Positions 1 through 11,836 are shown, counted from the first letter of the stretch. The stretch is 64,000 bases of DNA from Phytophthora sp. 'mugwort' (GCA_033558025.1 JAUCEF010000016.1:2728001-2792000); one strand, 5' to 3'. The notes: generated by a model not told the origin, from the letters alone. Program-made: numbers and translations.

Positions 1-1051
1 CGTGACCCGCCTTGAGGCGGTGTCAAACGTAAGTCGGAGGTCGTTCAAATTCTCCAATGTCAGTTCATTGTATTAATTAGCATTCCGTTCTATCCACTTC
101 TTCAGTTCGACTTCATGAAACGGGTCCAGTCGCTCGTCGAGTTCCTCTCCATATTATCAGACGCCTCAGTTTCAGTCCCCATCTTTAGGGCATCCAGCTC
201 GTCTGACGAGAACAGTCGCTGATAGAAAGGAGGTCATCTCAACCACTTCAGGGTCTCGGTCACCTTTCGGCGAGGGTCCCCAAGTTTCTCCGAATTCGCT
301 TCCACAATACTCGCAGAGCGTTTCGATTTAACCACCCAAGCATCTCCACGTAACACTCCCAGCGGTTTTCGTCACACCGATCGGTCTAGACCCACGCCCC
401 TTGACTCCAATCTTGATGTCCGACGCCGCTCCGATCTGGGCCGATCGGGGCTAAACGTGGCCCGATCCGCATGTCGCCGATCGGTCGTGATCTTCATCCT
501 ATACCTGGATCTGGTCTAAGATTGTCCGTGATCGAGGATCAATCAGGAGTGACGGTGGTAATATAAAAGAGTAGATTGGTCACGATCTGCCGATCGCCGG
601 TAAGTTTCGTCCTTCGTTCTTCGCATGATCTTCGTCCTTTACGTGATATCCACCCAACCTGGTTGCCGCCAAACTCGCTTTCCCCCCCTGTCAGTTCTCC
701 TCTGGTTGATTTTCTTCCACCTATCTCGCAGATCGGTTCGTTGCATGGGTCTGAGATTCTTACTTGACGCTTCTCCACAACCGCCCCCTGTCCGAAGTCG
801 TCGCCGTACAGCGGCCCCACATCGGTCACACTCTTCAATCCGCCTATTTATGCCGGAATACCCGTTCGGCGGACTCGGATCCATCTGAATCTCATTTCAT
901 CTCTTCGAGCTTGCAAAAATATACATAACTTCACACATACATCTCATCTCCTCCGATCTGTGGCCTTCCCATATATCCTTCTTCCGATCCGTCATCGCGA
1001 TGACCAACTCGCCGCGATTCCCTCGATCTCACTATTCCTCGTGGGACTGCA
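1..1051. other. Non-coding 3' flank of a decayed Gypsy element
   Basis: No convincing gene is seen here; the short open frames have no recognisable domains. The stretch lies downstream of the chromodomain end of the minus-strand Gypsy remnant that follows, so it probably holds that element's 3' untranslated region and perhaps part of an LTR. It is very rich in GATC: about eleven copies between 370 and 600. No clear LTR ends were found. Confidence 0.4.
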
Positions 1052-2417
1052 TCACTCCGAAACAATTCCGGTTAACCTGTCCCCGAAGGAAATCGTGGAG
1101 GCGCAGTTGAGATCGGCTTCATCAACCCAGCTGGGGTCTTCATATCGCTTCCAATGTACCAGTAATTCCCGATAGATCCGTTCATACCGCGTTCTTCTGC
1201 CTGTCCTCAGATCAGTGATCTTCTCAACTTCGTATTCATCTGCTCCTAGATCCGTTGTACAGGTATCCTCGGGCAGCAGAGTTTCGTCAAAATCCAGTCG
1301 ATCCGAGATTGGTACAGTCAACTCGATCTGCGGCCGATCTGGGAATTCCTTGACCAATGCACAATCGGGAAGAGCTGATACTCCGTTCCGGCGATCTCGC
1401 GGCGTAGTGAATATTCGCTGACCTTTTCAGCGACCCGGAAGGGACCATGCCACAGGTGTGCCAGCTTACGTGCGTATCCTTCCTTCACGCGATCCAGATA
1501 GAGCTTTGCGATCCGGCCCCGATCTGATGCGGATCGACCTCATCATTATGCCGATCGACTCGATCTGAGATCGCTTCCCGCAGCTTGACATTGACTTGTT
1601 CCCTCGCCGTTGTGTAATAGCGTTGGATCTGGTACCTCCATCTCCTAGGATCTTGGTCTCGGGTGCGAGTACTACCCAAAGGTATGGTCGCTTCCAACGT
1701 TGATCTGGGGTCCCATCCATGTACAAGATAGAATGGCGTATCTCTTCGCACTGGATCTTGAGCCGTGTTGATCGCAGACGCCAATCGCCCCGCGTACTCA
1801 TCCCAATCTTGCTGCTTTAGATCTTGGGCATACATCTTTAAAGCTCGAGTTATGGTCTGTACCATCCATCCCGCTGTTCCGTTTGCTTGCGGTCAATACG
1901 CCATCGTCGCTCTCTGTCGCTGTCCAAGGATCTTGCTAAATGCTCGGAAGAAGTCAGACATGAACCCGGGCTCTCGATCATGACGGATCGCTTCACTAGC
2001 ACCAAACCTTCAGAAGACATATTCCTCGTACGACTCGGCGATCGTCTGGGCCGTTCTAGACGAACTTGCCTTCACGATCACATATCCTGTGAGCAGATCT
2101 ACCCAGATCAGTAGTTCAGTGTTGCCCTTAAACGACTTCGGTAGCGAGGGTATGTGATCCATTGCAATGATTTGAAAAGGGTATGCCGCCTGGAGGTTCC
2201 CAGGCGATTCTCCTCTGATCGTGGGACGCCCCTTCCCGGTCTCAAAATCTACACACTCACTCACATATCGCTGCACACTGAGATATAAACCTCTCCAATG
2301 GAAATGATCCTTGATCCGTTGATATGTACGACCAATCCCCTGATGACCACCTTCAACGCTGGCGTGATAGTGATGCAGGATATTGAGGTGGAGTGTCTCG
2401 GGCGCGCCCGGCGACAA
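1052..2417 (-). pseudogene. Gypsy integrase and chromodomain, broken
   Basis: Reading right to left, this is the integrase end of a chromodomain Ty3/Gypsy polyprotein. The segment 2417-2010 carries the His-His-Cys-Cys zinc-binding region (HHYHASVEGGHQG) and the start of the catalytic core with the first aspartate in AMDHI. The segment 1865-1485 is the C-terminal part of the core, and 1357-1052 contains the tail with a chromodomain-like end (EYEVEKITDLRTGRRTRYER, then WVDEADLNC). The three pieces lie in different frames with stops between them, so the copy is dead. The same C-terminal family recurs on the plus strand at 17530-18000. Identification rests on domain motifs and order; the exact clade was not tested. 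Confidence 0.8.
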
Positions 2418-2958
2418 GTCTCATCAATCCGTCCCGATCTGCTTCCGATCTCTTGGTGGGAGGACAGTAGAATAGTAGATCGTTACCGTCGACGCCATAA
2501 TCTGACGCTATCTTTTCACACAGTCTAGTCTGATCTTGTGTTAGATCGGTCACATCTCCGGCCAGATGCTTCTTCAGACTTGACATCCACACTCCGCGTC
2601 TTGGACTTGCCGGATAGATCAACACAGAGATCTCTCACAAAAATTTCGTCCAAAACTGTCGGTCGGTGCACGGATCTGGTCCCTGATCGGGTAGCTACTG
2701 GCGAGACTCGCACCACGGTGTCCTCCGATCTGATCATTAGGATCTCGTCTAAGCGATTCAGCGTGGCCAGATCCTGATACGCCTCAACCTAGTTGATGAT
2801 CACTCCTTGCTGCCGCTTCAGCGCAGCGCTGGACAAACTGTCCGCACTAGCATTCCAGTCACGCTTCACATGCAACAGTTCGTAATCTGACCAGATATTA
2901 AGCCGATCAAGGCCTTCTGCCTCAGCGTCAGTCCGGGTGTTTTGCAGTCGATCTCGCC

Positions 2959-4817
2959 TCAAACTTGTCTGATTACCAGGTTTGAATCACCGCAAATCAT
3001 TAGCCGTCCCTGCGTCATCCGTTTCAACAAGTCAAACCACAACAGGATTCCATTGTACTCTGCCGCGTTCACAGTCAGATTCTCGGTATAACCGGATCGG
3101 GCATTCGAAACCGTCCACTCAGGTAACTTCCACAAGATCAAACTATAAGCTCCACCGCCTCGTTTTACTCGTGCAGATCCGTCAAAACTCACCACAAACA
3201 ACTCTTGTCCGCCTATCACTGGGATCGGTACTTGGATTTGAAGGCGTGGCTCTTTCCTGGGTGCGATCGCGATCAATGCTCCGTCCACCTTGGACTAGGT
3301 GTAATTCTGGCGACGATCGCTCCCAAGATCTTGTCTTCTCCCTTGGTACACTTTTCGATCTCGAGCGTCCATGGCGACAGGAGTGCGGCCCACTGACTTA
3401 AGCGTCCTCGGAGGCCGGGTGATCGGGAGAGCCATGCCAACGTCGAATGGCTGGTCAAGATCCGGATCTGTCGTCTAACCAACATGTTGTAGTTCAGATC
3501 TAAGATCCGCAACAGGGCCAACACTTCCTTCTCCTCCACATTGTAATATAAGCTCATTCGACTTCAGCGTACGACCCGCGAACATCACCGGGTGATACAC
3601 GCGACCATGCTCTTGCATCAAAACGGCCGATATCGCCCACTACTGGCATAGACAACTACCACAGGTTGACGATCTGGATCGAAGTGACGCAAGATCTAAG
3701 TGGTGGCGATCTTCTCCTTCAATTTGTTAAAGGATCGGTATGCCCGAATCCATCTTTCATCCTCTGCACTCAGGCCCGTCTTCGGTTGATCAGGGGGGGG
3801 TCGCCGGATCCGTCTAGATCAGGGACATCAAGATCAGGATCGGGAAGAGTTTCGTCGAGAATTAGACGGAGATCTCGACGTTTCCTCAGCTCGTTAAAAT
3901 CCACTTCACGCAACTCGTACAAGACTGCAGCATAGATCGCATAGTCCTCGATGAATCGGCTATAATTCAGACTGCCAGGAACGACTGCATCGATCTGAGT
4001 GACTCCGGGAAAGGCAAATCGGTCAACCCTTTCATGTCCTTCGGATGTGCCTCCAGGCCTTCGATCGACACTTGATGTCCGAGGTAATCAACTTTCCGGA
4101 GTCCCCAAAACTCTTGACGACACCGACGGACAAGTTCCATCTGCCACAGGCCTCCAGTAGGCGTTCCACTCGATCGCATAGCTGATCCCAAGTCCCGGCA
4201 GTGATTAGGATGTCGTCGATATATAATCTACGTCCTAGAACTGAAGATTTCCGGGATCTTCGGGTTCTCCTGCGTCAAACACATCCATGCGTCGCCCTGT
4301 AGGTTCGAATTTCGAGATCCTCATGAATCCATACAAAGCGTTGTCTACCAGCCGTTGATAGATCTGTGGCGCGTTCTTGAGTCCGAATGGCATCCTGTCC
4401 CACTCGAACAAACCGAAAGGAGTAATGAAGCCGAGATCGCGCGAGCTCGATCGGTCATCGAGACCACCCAGAATCCACTTGCCATGTCTAACGAACAATA
4501 CCATAGCACTTTGTCCAGATCTTGAAGCAAATCGTTGAATCAGTGGCATCGGATAGACCATCAGTCGGATCAGATTGTTCACCAACCGGTAGTCGATGCA
4601 GCCGTATATCCAATCCGTTCTTCTTAATGATGATCACGATCGGAGATGCCCATGGAGAAGTCGAATGTTGGATGATTTTGGCTGCTAGCAGTCCCTTCAT
4701 TAGATCTGACACCTTCTCCCGGAAGCGCGGCGCCACCTTCCGTACTCGCTGTGCTACGGGTTTCGCACCAACCACGTCGGCACGGCAAACAACGCTCCTG
4801 GCGGCTTGGGGCAACAC
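2959..4817 (-). pseudogene. Gypsy reverse transcriptase and RNase H, broken
   Basis: This continues the same minus-strand element upstream of the integrase. Segment 4817-4488 is the N-terminal reverse transcriptase (LMKGLLAAKIIQHSTSPWAS). Segment 4585-4235 holds the fingers and palm (MDMASGFWVV-like region and FGLKNAPQIYQRLVDNALYG). The catalytic YIDD box is seen in minus-strand translation near 4225-4195. Segment 4191-3967 is the thumb (LGHQVSIEGLEAHPKD), 3557-3273 the connection and RNase H-like domain, and 3288-2959 a second RNase H-type domain starting VVSFDGSARVKRGGGAYS. Frames change between segments and stops are present. The 5' part (protease, gag) is missing: the homology stops near 5140, where a different element begins. 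Confidence 0.8.
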
Positions 4818-5141
4818 GTTGCCCTTTGCCGATCAGGAGGTGCCGTCTTTCGAGATCATCTGTCGAAGTCGACCGATCTCTTCAGGGGTTATACTTCGGA
4901 TCTCCCACCTGAATATCTTCAATCGTAACCTCTTCCGCCGTAGCAGTTTCGACTTTGGGGAGTACCGCTACCTCTCGGTCCACGTCTTCCGCCCCAATAT
5001 CGGCATCTTCAGGATGGAGAGATCGCTTCAAAACGCGGCACAACCTTGTCGCCTGGAAACAAGCTCGTGCCGCTTTTTCTTAACTTTATTTAGAAGGCCC
5101 AGAAGCTCATCAAGGAGCGCAACATACACCCGAGCAACGTA

Positions 5142-6340
5142 ATAAACATGGACCACGTCCCACGGTACTTCGAGACAGTGCCAAACAGCACAATTACACG
5201 GGGGGGGGGGGGCTTTCGGAAGGGAGGCACTAGCCATAAACGATTTACGGCGACGTTTGCGATTACCGGAGAGGGGGAGTTCTTGACGCCCTACGTACTC
5301 TTCTCGAAGTTCAGTGAAGGCCCCACGTACTCTTCTCAAAGCTCAAGAAAAGGCCAGGTCCCGAAGATATTCTTGTCGATGTGATTTCCACTGGAATATA
5401 GAACGACGCCATCCTCCTCGAGCATGCCAAAACTGTCATTTGCAGCAGGAAGGAAACTCAAATTTACCGACAGCAGTGCTCTATATTATCGACTTTTACG
5501 CTTGCCATGTTATGCTGTTCAACACGAACCTGCTTCAGCCCTACAACATTTTCGTCTTGCTTACTGACGAGCTTTTGCAGCTTTTTTTTTTTTGGATGTG
5601 GCAGTTTACCGGAGTTTTAAACTTCGGTTAACTGCCACATTCTACAACGATAAGTTTGACGACTACATTGGCCAAGCCCTCGGCGACAAGGCTTCTCAAA
5701 CAAAGTCAGGGAATCCAAAAGTGCCGTGATACTCTGTCGTTTCGCAGTGGATGCTGGATTGGAGAGCTACTAAGGAAATCGAGGACAGCCAGAATGCATT
5801 TCGGGTATGTGGCCTTGTTGCTGGCGAACTATCCGACAAGTCTGATCTGCATTCTCCGGGAGCTCATCTATTCAAGCATTGACATGCACGATTGGCATCT
5901 CCGTTATCAGCATTTTTTTTGTTGGTTTTTCTTGATGAGGCCGATGATGATAGGGAGGAGCTGATTCTCCGTCCACCAGCTTCGTCTCTGCCGGAAGACT
6001 TTCATTCCAACATGTTTGCTACCTTAGAAACTCCGTTGCGAGTGGCAAGAGAAACAGAGGACAGCAACACGTTTTTACGAGCTGTATGCAAGAACTGGAC
6101 GACCGGGGGGGGGGGGGGGGGGGGGGGGGCTTGTTCGATGCCTACTATATCAACTCGATTCGAAACGGAGAAACCGACGGAGCGAGTTGGAGCTTTATGC
6201 AGCTGCTCGACTGCACGCTGCAACATTCAGGTGAAAACTTTTAGCGAAGAGTGTCGCGCCATATCGACGTACACGTACACTATCGCGGGTGCTCTTAAAC
6301 GGTTTACGTTGCGAGGCTTGGACTATATTACGCCTTGCGA
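5142..6340 (+). pseudogene. Pogo-like DDE transposase fragment, decayed
   Basis: The stretch 5148-5330 reads as the start of a pogo/Tigger-type DDE catalytic domain: MDHVPRYFETVPNSTI, then GTSHKRFTATFAITGEGEFL and PYVLFSKF, the usual order around the first catalytic aspartate. It is interrupted by a run of 13 G at 5200-5212. Downstream, from 5400 to 6340, open frames exist on the plus strand but no domain was recognised. This part also holds a 45-bp palindrome and a run of about 23 G. It lies directly against the 5'-truncated Gypsy remnant, so it may have inserted into it. The limits and family are approximate. Confidence 0.45.
5596..5640. repeat. 45-bp near-perfect palindrome
   Basis: Two 22-bp arms flank a single central base at 5618. 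They match at 20 of 22 positions as inverted complements (outer part ATGTGGCAGTT / AACTGCCACAT). A T-run precedes it at 5582-5593. It lies inside the decayed pogo-like stretch and could be a tiny fold-back insertion or joined terminal repeats. Confidence 0.85.
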
Positions 6341-6665
6341 GTAGGTGGTATGTACATTTAATAATGAAGACGCTCCTGACTGAGAACATGTATATATTCT
6401 TCTGGTTTGACGCGCATTTGCAATGAACACCTATCGTTTATAGAAAATATAACGCCCACTCGGCTGTCTATTTTAATTAAGCGCCTACGTGTCTGGTTCG
6501 CGGTAAGACGGTACTTGCCTTGTCGCGGGCAGATTGTGTCTTGTCCAATCAGAGCATGACGTCGATTTGCCGTCGCAATTTCGCGAAAACTGTGTGTGCC
6601 ACAGCGCAGCCTTATTTGCGAGAATCAGACCCAAGAAAAAGCCGAGGAAGTCGAAGCCAAGCAGC

Positions 6666-8100
6666 ATGCAAGACGACAAAGAAGAGAAGGAATACGTGTT
6701 CGTATTGACACAGAAGCGGAGTGGCTCGAGACCCTGCCACATCTCACAGGAGCTGACGGCGTCCCCCACTGCGGGAGCTTCGGCAACTACGTCGTCCTCG
6801 GACGGGAGCGCGGCGTTTGGCGACTCGGACGCGGAGGAAGAGGAGGATGACGACTCGGTGGAGCTAGACCAGATGCCCGTCGCAATGCCGTTTCTGCCAG
6901 CGCTGGACGCCTCTACGCAGATCACGATCCACGATGGCTACAGCGAGGCCATCATGGATGCACAGCACGCGCTGGACTCGCGGCTTCTGGCCTACTCGCA
7001 GTACCAACAAATGGTGAGGCGACAGCTCTAGCTGGGAGGAGAAGGGAGAGTGGTGAAATTACAGTACTAACTCAGGCGATGACTATTGTGACTGCTTTTG
7101 GCTGCTGCAGGCCCGACCGAAGCAGGTGCTTCTGACGCCGAGACGACCCAAGGCGGAGCGATTCGTCATGACGGCTAGATACGCCGTGGTGGACCGCCCT
7201 GTGACCGTGTGCATGGGCTGGCAGCGCGTCTCCAACATCGACTCGAATAGTCGCGACCTCCTGCGCGTGCTGGAGGAGGACGGTGTGTCGTACGAACCGC
7301 ATGACACGGCCTACAGTGTCAAGTATCTGGCGCCCGTGTTGCCGTTCGGTGACTGTCTCTTCTTGTCGATGGAGCAGCTGCTGCTGTACACGGAGGAGTG
7401 CCAGCCTCTGTCACCCGAAGGGATCCGCAACGTAGCTACCAAGTTTTTCATCGCGCATTACAATTCGAGCTCGCCCGAGGAGCAGCAGAAGATTGACAAG
7501 GCCATCCAGAACCTGTACTATCCGACGTTAAAGGGCGGCTGGGGCGTGAGCCCGGTGCAAACGCGGCGGTTCGTGGCGCGTCGAAGCGACAAGAAGATGA
7601 TGCTGAACAAATGCGCTGAGCTCCAGAAGCGCGGCTACTCGTGGGGAAAAGCTGCGGAAGCCGTGTACACAGAGTACGCACAGCCGATCGTGGACGCGCA
7701 CTCGTACTGCGACTATATGACCGTAGGTCGAGGTGAAAACACTCACTTCCTCATCGGCCTGAACTACAGCAGTCGCGGTCTCATCTCGGTGGACAATGAC
7801 CCAGACAACTCGCGTGTGGCATGGGGGGACGACTTTGTGCTGGAGGCACTGGCGACTGCGTATCAGCGTGATATCTTTGTGGTCCTGGTGGGATGTGGCA
7901 AAATGTTCTTCCTCCCGCACCGACCGCGCGGCGAAGTCGGCTTGGAACAGAGCACCATCTGCCACTCAAAAGGCCACGCGCCGTGGTTCTTGCTCATGCG
8001 ATTAACCGGCAGCGACCGTGGCGGAGACCACTACGAGCCGATGCTGTGTGAGCGGCTGCGTGGGGACGGATCGCCTGAATTCGGTTCGATTGGAGACTGA
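6666..8100 (+). CDS. OTU-type cysteine protease (deubiquitinase-like)
   Basis: Likely an ovarian-tumour (OTU) family cysteine protease that removes ubiquitin; substrate unknown. Exons are 6666-7013 and 7111-8100 (intron 7014-7110, GTGAGG...TGCAG, phase 0), giving 445 residues. The start is the first ATG in the open frame; upstream codons in that frame have none. Residues 1-116 are charged and low in complexity (EEEEDDDSVELD). The catalytic cysteine is Cys198 in FGDCLFLSM, matching the OTU D-x-C box, and the catalytic histidine is His423 in DHYEPM close to the C-terminus, the usual OTU layout. The gap between them, about 225 residues, is longer than in small OTU proteins and includes an insert. 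Residues are seen in sequence; activity is inferred. A second upstream exon cannot be excluded. Confidence 0.75.
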
Positions 8101-8550
8101 TCTTATGGACTTCGCTTGCCTGTCATGCTTCAAAGGCTTTCAATCTTAACACGCTATATATCAACGGCCGTGAACCAACACAATGTATCGTTTGACCAGG
8201 CATTAATTGGGGACTGTAGGGATCTGAAACTTGTTATTGTAGAAATTGCTCCATGCGCTGAAGATGCTAACGAAGAGGAGAAGGCTGTTGCTGAAAAAAA
8301 GAAACGGGTACTGGTGCGTCAGTTTGTTGCTACTATATAATAGACCACGCAGGCAGTGGACCACAAGACGGATGAGGAGCTAAGCAACACGGTGATACAA
8401 GTTCACTTTGCGCAGGCAGTCTCAGCCAGGGCCTTTTCATTCTCATCTCGGGGTCCCACGACTTTTTTGTTTTCGTCTGGCAGACAGACACCTGAAAAGC
8501 CAATAATGCTTTCTTAGGTCCGCTCGTCGCCCGCGTCAATCCAGCGCAGC
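8101..8550. other. Intergenic gap, nothing firm
   Basis: This lies between the OTU gene and the 3' end of the minus-strand ATP synthase subunit gene. A 74-codon plus-strand frame at 8116-8340 is lysine/glutamate-rich at its end but matches no family I recognise. The genes converge here, so it is probably untranslated sequence. Confidence 0.4.
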
Positions 8551-9071
8551 CTAGTTACCGATGGTCTCCAGGCTCTTCTCCCACTTCTCGAGGTTGCCCG
8601 GAAGCTTCGACCACTCGTCGAACTCGTCATCGAACAGCGACGGGATGGATGTCGACATAAAGCTCGAGCTGGAGGCTACATACACAGCATAACAGTTAGT
8701 TCCCAGCAGTCTACAAAGTGAGTAGCACCAGGCCTTGCAGACGTACGAATGACAATCTCCTCCTCTTTCTTCTTAGAAGGCTTGAGCTTGAACAGCATAA
8801 TGAGCGTCGTGTAGGCGCCCAAGGTAGCCAGTACAATCTGAGAAAGTAGCAGCATACAACGCGTCAGTGTTTCCGTTTCCAGCAGCTACAAGCAGGAATA
8901 TCCTCCAGATTGTAGACGTACATGGTAGTCCTCCGGCAGGTAGTGGCGGACCTTGGCTTCCAGGCTTCCCTCAGGAGGGGCCGGGCCATGGCTCATCAGG
9001 CGCGATTGCGCAGGCGTACGGCGACCAGCCGGCTTGGCCGCGGTCGCCACTTTCTTCACGAGGCTCAGCAT
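8551..9071 (-). CDS. Mitochondrial ATP synthase subunit k (DAPIT)-like protein
   Basis: A small inner-membrane protein resembling DAPIT/subunit k of mitochondrial F1Fo ATP synthase, which supports dimer assembly in animals and fungi. Exons 9071-8922, 8837-8747 and 8675-8551 join in frame with GTACGT donors and AG acceptors to give 121 residues. The N-terminus (MLSLVKKVATAAKPAGRR) is basic and presequence-like. The core YHIVLATLGAYTTLIMLFKL, followed by a lysine cluster, mirrors DAPIT's single membrane span and KLR/KKT tail. Beyond it lies an acidic, tryptophan-containing extension (about residues 82-121) not found in the roughly 58-residue animal protein. The match to the short core is clear; the extension's role is unknown. 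Confidence 0.7.
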
Positions 9072-9283
9072 CTTTGTCGGCGGTGTTGGGCTTTAACGAC
9101 TGCTGCAAGGGGGACGACCGAGCCAAATGAGAGGCGGGGGACGTTGATTCCATACGATTGGCTAAAACTCTGTCATAATTTTGTACCACATTATTATATC
9201 TGAATAGAAAACGCGGGAAGCACAATATCTCGTTAAAAGAACACAATAAAGTTACATTCCTAGCCTACCTATGGACTATGGGG

Positions 9284-11836
9284 TTACGTGCTGTTGATGG
9301 CATCAGCTTCTTCATTCGGAGCGGCCGCAGGTTTCGGCGGGGACAGCGGCGGCTGGTTACGGTTGATCTCGTCTTGCCAGTGCCGGAGGTTTCCATCCAG
9401 CTGCGCCATGCAATGATCCAGGCGCGCGCTGGGCAAGTGGCTCAACGACAGGAATAGCGGTCGAACGATGCCAATGATGAAGCCCGCCTGCATCTTCTCC
9501 AGTGGGATAGGCTGCTCACGGTCGTAGCCAATGCTCACGGGCAGCAGAAGCTCTCGCTCCTTGTCGCCCTGCTGGTAGAACTCCTGCTTGATACGCTCGA
9601 TCCATATGAGGTAAAGGTGCAGCGGCTTGGTTGGGTTGGACACGTCCGCGGCGTGCAGCGCCATCTGCAGTACCAGGCGGTCATCGTCCGGGTCGGCAGC
9701 TTTCCAGCCTTCTTCTGTTGCTCTGGAGTGGCACAAACCAAGGAATGTCAAGGTCACGAACCGAGCAGCTACGGTGCAAGATATGACGGTTGCAAACTAA
9801 CCTCCGCACGAGGTTTTCCAGCTTGCCCAAGTACGCGGAATGTACGCTGTTGTCCGTGGCTAAAACCATGTCGGTGATCAAATTGCGGACCTATGGGTGG
9901 AATTTAACAGCATAAAGGGTCAGTTGCCGCTTCCATTTGCAGGTGCTGCAACGTTTTCTACTTGCCTCGTGCTGTTCGATCCTCGTGAGACCCTGGAGAA
10001 TGTTGCATTGGGGATCCTTCATCAGCTGGAAGGCCAATGCGCAGTGCATATGCTCTAGTGGAGAGCGGTACACGTATTGTACGGCCAAGTCGTCGTTGAT
10101 TGTTATGTGGAAATTGTTACTGTAGCTTGTATGACCCTGGGGACAACAAGCATGCGCACAGTGTGTAAGATTTCGTAAACGTGAAGGCATTGGTAAGGCC
10201 GCACTTACGACGTCGTGTATGATCGCTGCCAGAAGTGATGTACACTTGGTTCGCTCAGTGAATAAGCTCCCCAAGTTTCCGGCAGACAGAAAGTGGTGCA
10301 GAGTTTGCGTAACGTCTGCTGCATGTTCGGCTGTAATTAACACAAAGACGCATATGGAAGTTTATCAACACAAAACCATTGGTTGTCATCGTATACCGGA
10401 GAAAGCTGCTACGACAACTAAACTTACCGTTATGATACGGATGGGCATGATACTTACGCTGGACACTGCGGGTCAAGCCATAGTGAGTAATCAGCAAGAC
10501 GTTATGACACATGAACTATTTAAAACTACTTACTGTCGCAGTAACGTCTGAAGGCGCACTTTGGTTGTGCGAAAGTGACAGCAAAATTCATATTGCTCCA
10601 GTAGTGCATTTCCGACGATGCACAGTGCTTGACCTGGAACTGCCGCCGCAATCTACGGGACTCAAATGGAATTATTGGATATCAACACACGAGGTAATAC
10701 AAACATCAAGTCGATAGCAGCGGTCGTACCGCAAATACGTCAAAGTTCCAGGTGTCGATGTTGGCGATCTCATTCTGCACAGCGAGCACTATCGATGGAT
10801 TCGTGATTTCGGGGCAAACTTCAATGGAGGAGCGACGACGCTCCCCTTCCTTTTGCTTCATGATTCGTGTTACTGCTTCGCTCCAACGACGTGCGGCGGT
10901 TCCTTTGTCGTCGCTTAGGCTCTTGCTACGCTTTCCCTCGGCGCTGCGATCAGACTGGTACATTGCTAGCAGACAGCGCCGGAGCATACTCGTCCGGCGC
11001 AGCGCTGTGCGGAATGTCTTGGCACTGTCGGATTCATGCAGGAAGTTCTGGATGAAAAAGTTCTGCATGCTTTCATCAAACACATTCGAGTGCGTGTCGA
11101 ACAGCTTTTGCATGGTATTTTCCACGCTGCGTTCGTCCCAAGTCGAGGTCACGGTTTCGAGTACGCGTGAGAAACCATGCAAGATCTGATCAAGCTCCTC
11201 GCGTTGCACTGCAGCCTCGCCACGCTCACTGTCGCACGCGTGTTGCTGAAGCTTGCGGAGCAGTGCCACCGCGTACATTATGGACTCGTCGCTCGTATGA
11301 TCGCTCGAAGTCTCCAAGGCACTCGTCGCACGTCTTGGAGGCACAGGTCTGGTGGTGGTGGTGGTGCTTGGGGCACTAGACGGCTTACGGGTGTTTTTTT
11401 CATCATCTTCCTCGTCTTCCTCGTCGTCTTCAACTTCGTCTACCTCCTCCACCTCGATGTCAAGGTCGACTATAACCGCAGCTCCTCTTTCAACCACCGA
11501 GGTGCCTACAAGTCGCGGGGAAGACTGCGATATTCGCAGCTGTGAGACTTGCAGCGGGGCCATGCGCGATTGAGGAGCTGTGGGCAGGATACATGGTCCT
11601 GCTGGTGACTCCTTCCGTAACTCGGACTCGTCATATGGCGCGGAACGCGGCAACGGCAAGCTAGCAGAAAGGGCAGCGACGTCGCCTTGGCTAGTCGTCA
11701 CGCCTGTTGTTAATGGTACTGCACTTGACCCGCTGCCTGCGTTCGTGTTCGTGTTCGTGTTCATAGTGCGTCGGGCTAGTGCAGCCATCGAGTGCAGCAG
11801 CATCCGGCGCTTGTGCTCCTTGGCTTCAACCCCCAT
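9284..11836 (-). CDS. Class I cyclic-nucleotide phosphodiesterase
   Basis: Hydrolyses cAMP and/or cGMP. Seven exons fit one frame: 11836-10730, 10652-10534, 10465-10428, 10330-10209, 10136-9966, 9890-9802 and 9722-9284, giving 694 residues. The start is the first ATG in exon 1. Residues 1-350 are a long low-complexity regulatory region with an Asp/Glu run and no recognised GAF or membrane domain. The catalytic domain starts at WNFDVFA. It includes the PYHN box with His420, HAADVTQ (His424, Asp427), the metal motif HDVGHTSYSN (His460, Asp461, His464, Asn469) and ALHAADVSNP (His572, Asp575). The fourth catalytic exon boundary uses a GC-AG intron (donor GCAAGT at 9965). Exon 3 is only 38 nt. Nucleotide specificity cannot be told from the sequence. 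Confidence 0.88.

Noticed and set aside
4522..5142. 206-codon plus-strand open frame
   Set aside because: It is antisense to the Gypsy reverse transcriptase, whose motifs are clear on the other strand.
5892..6344. 150-codon frame with a poly-glycine run
   Set aside because: The glycine run is only the 23-bp G homopolymer; nothing else in it is recognised.
7528..7965. Minus-strand frame of 145 codons
   Set aside because: Antisense shadow of the OTU protease gene, which carries conserved catalytic residues.
8116..8340. 74-codon plus-strand frame with a Lys/Glu-rich end
   Set aside because: No recognisable domain, no splice context, and it lies in a gap between convergent genes.
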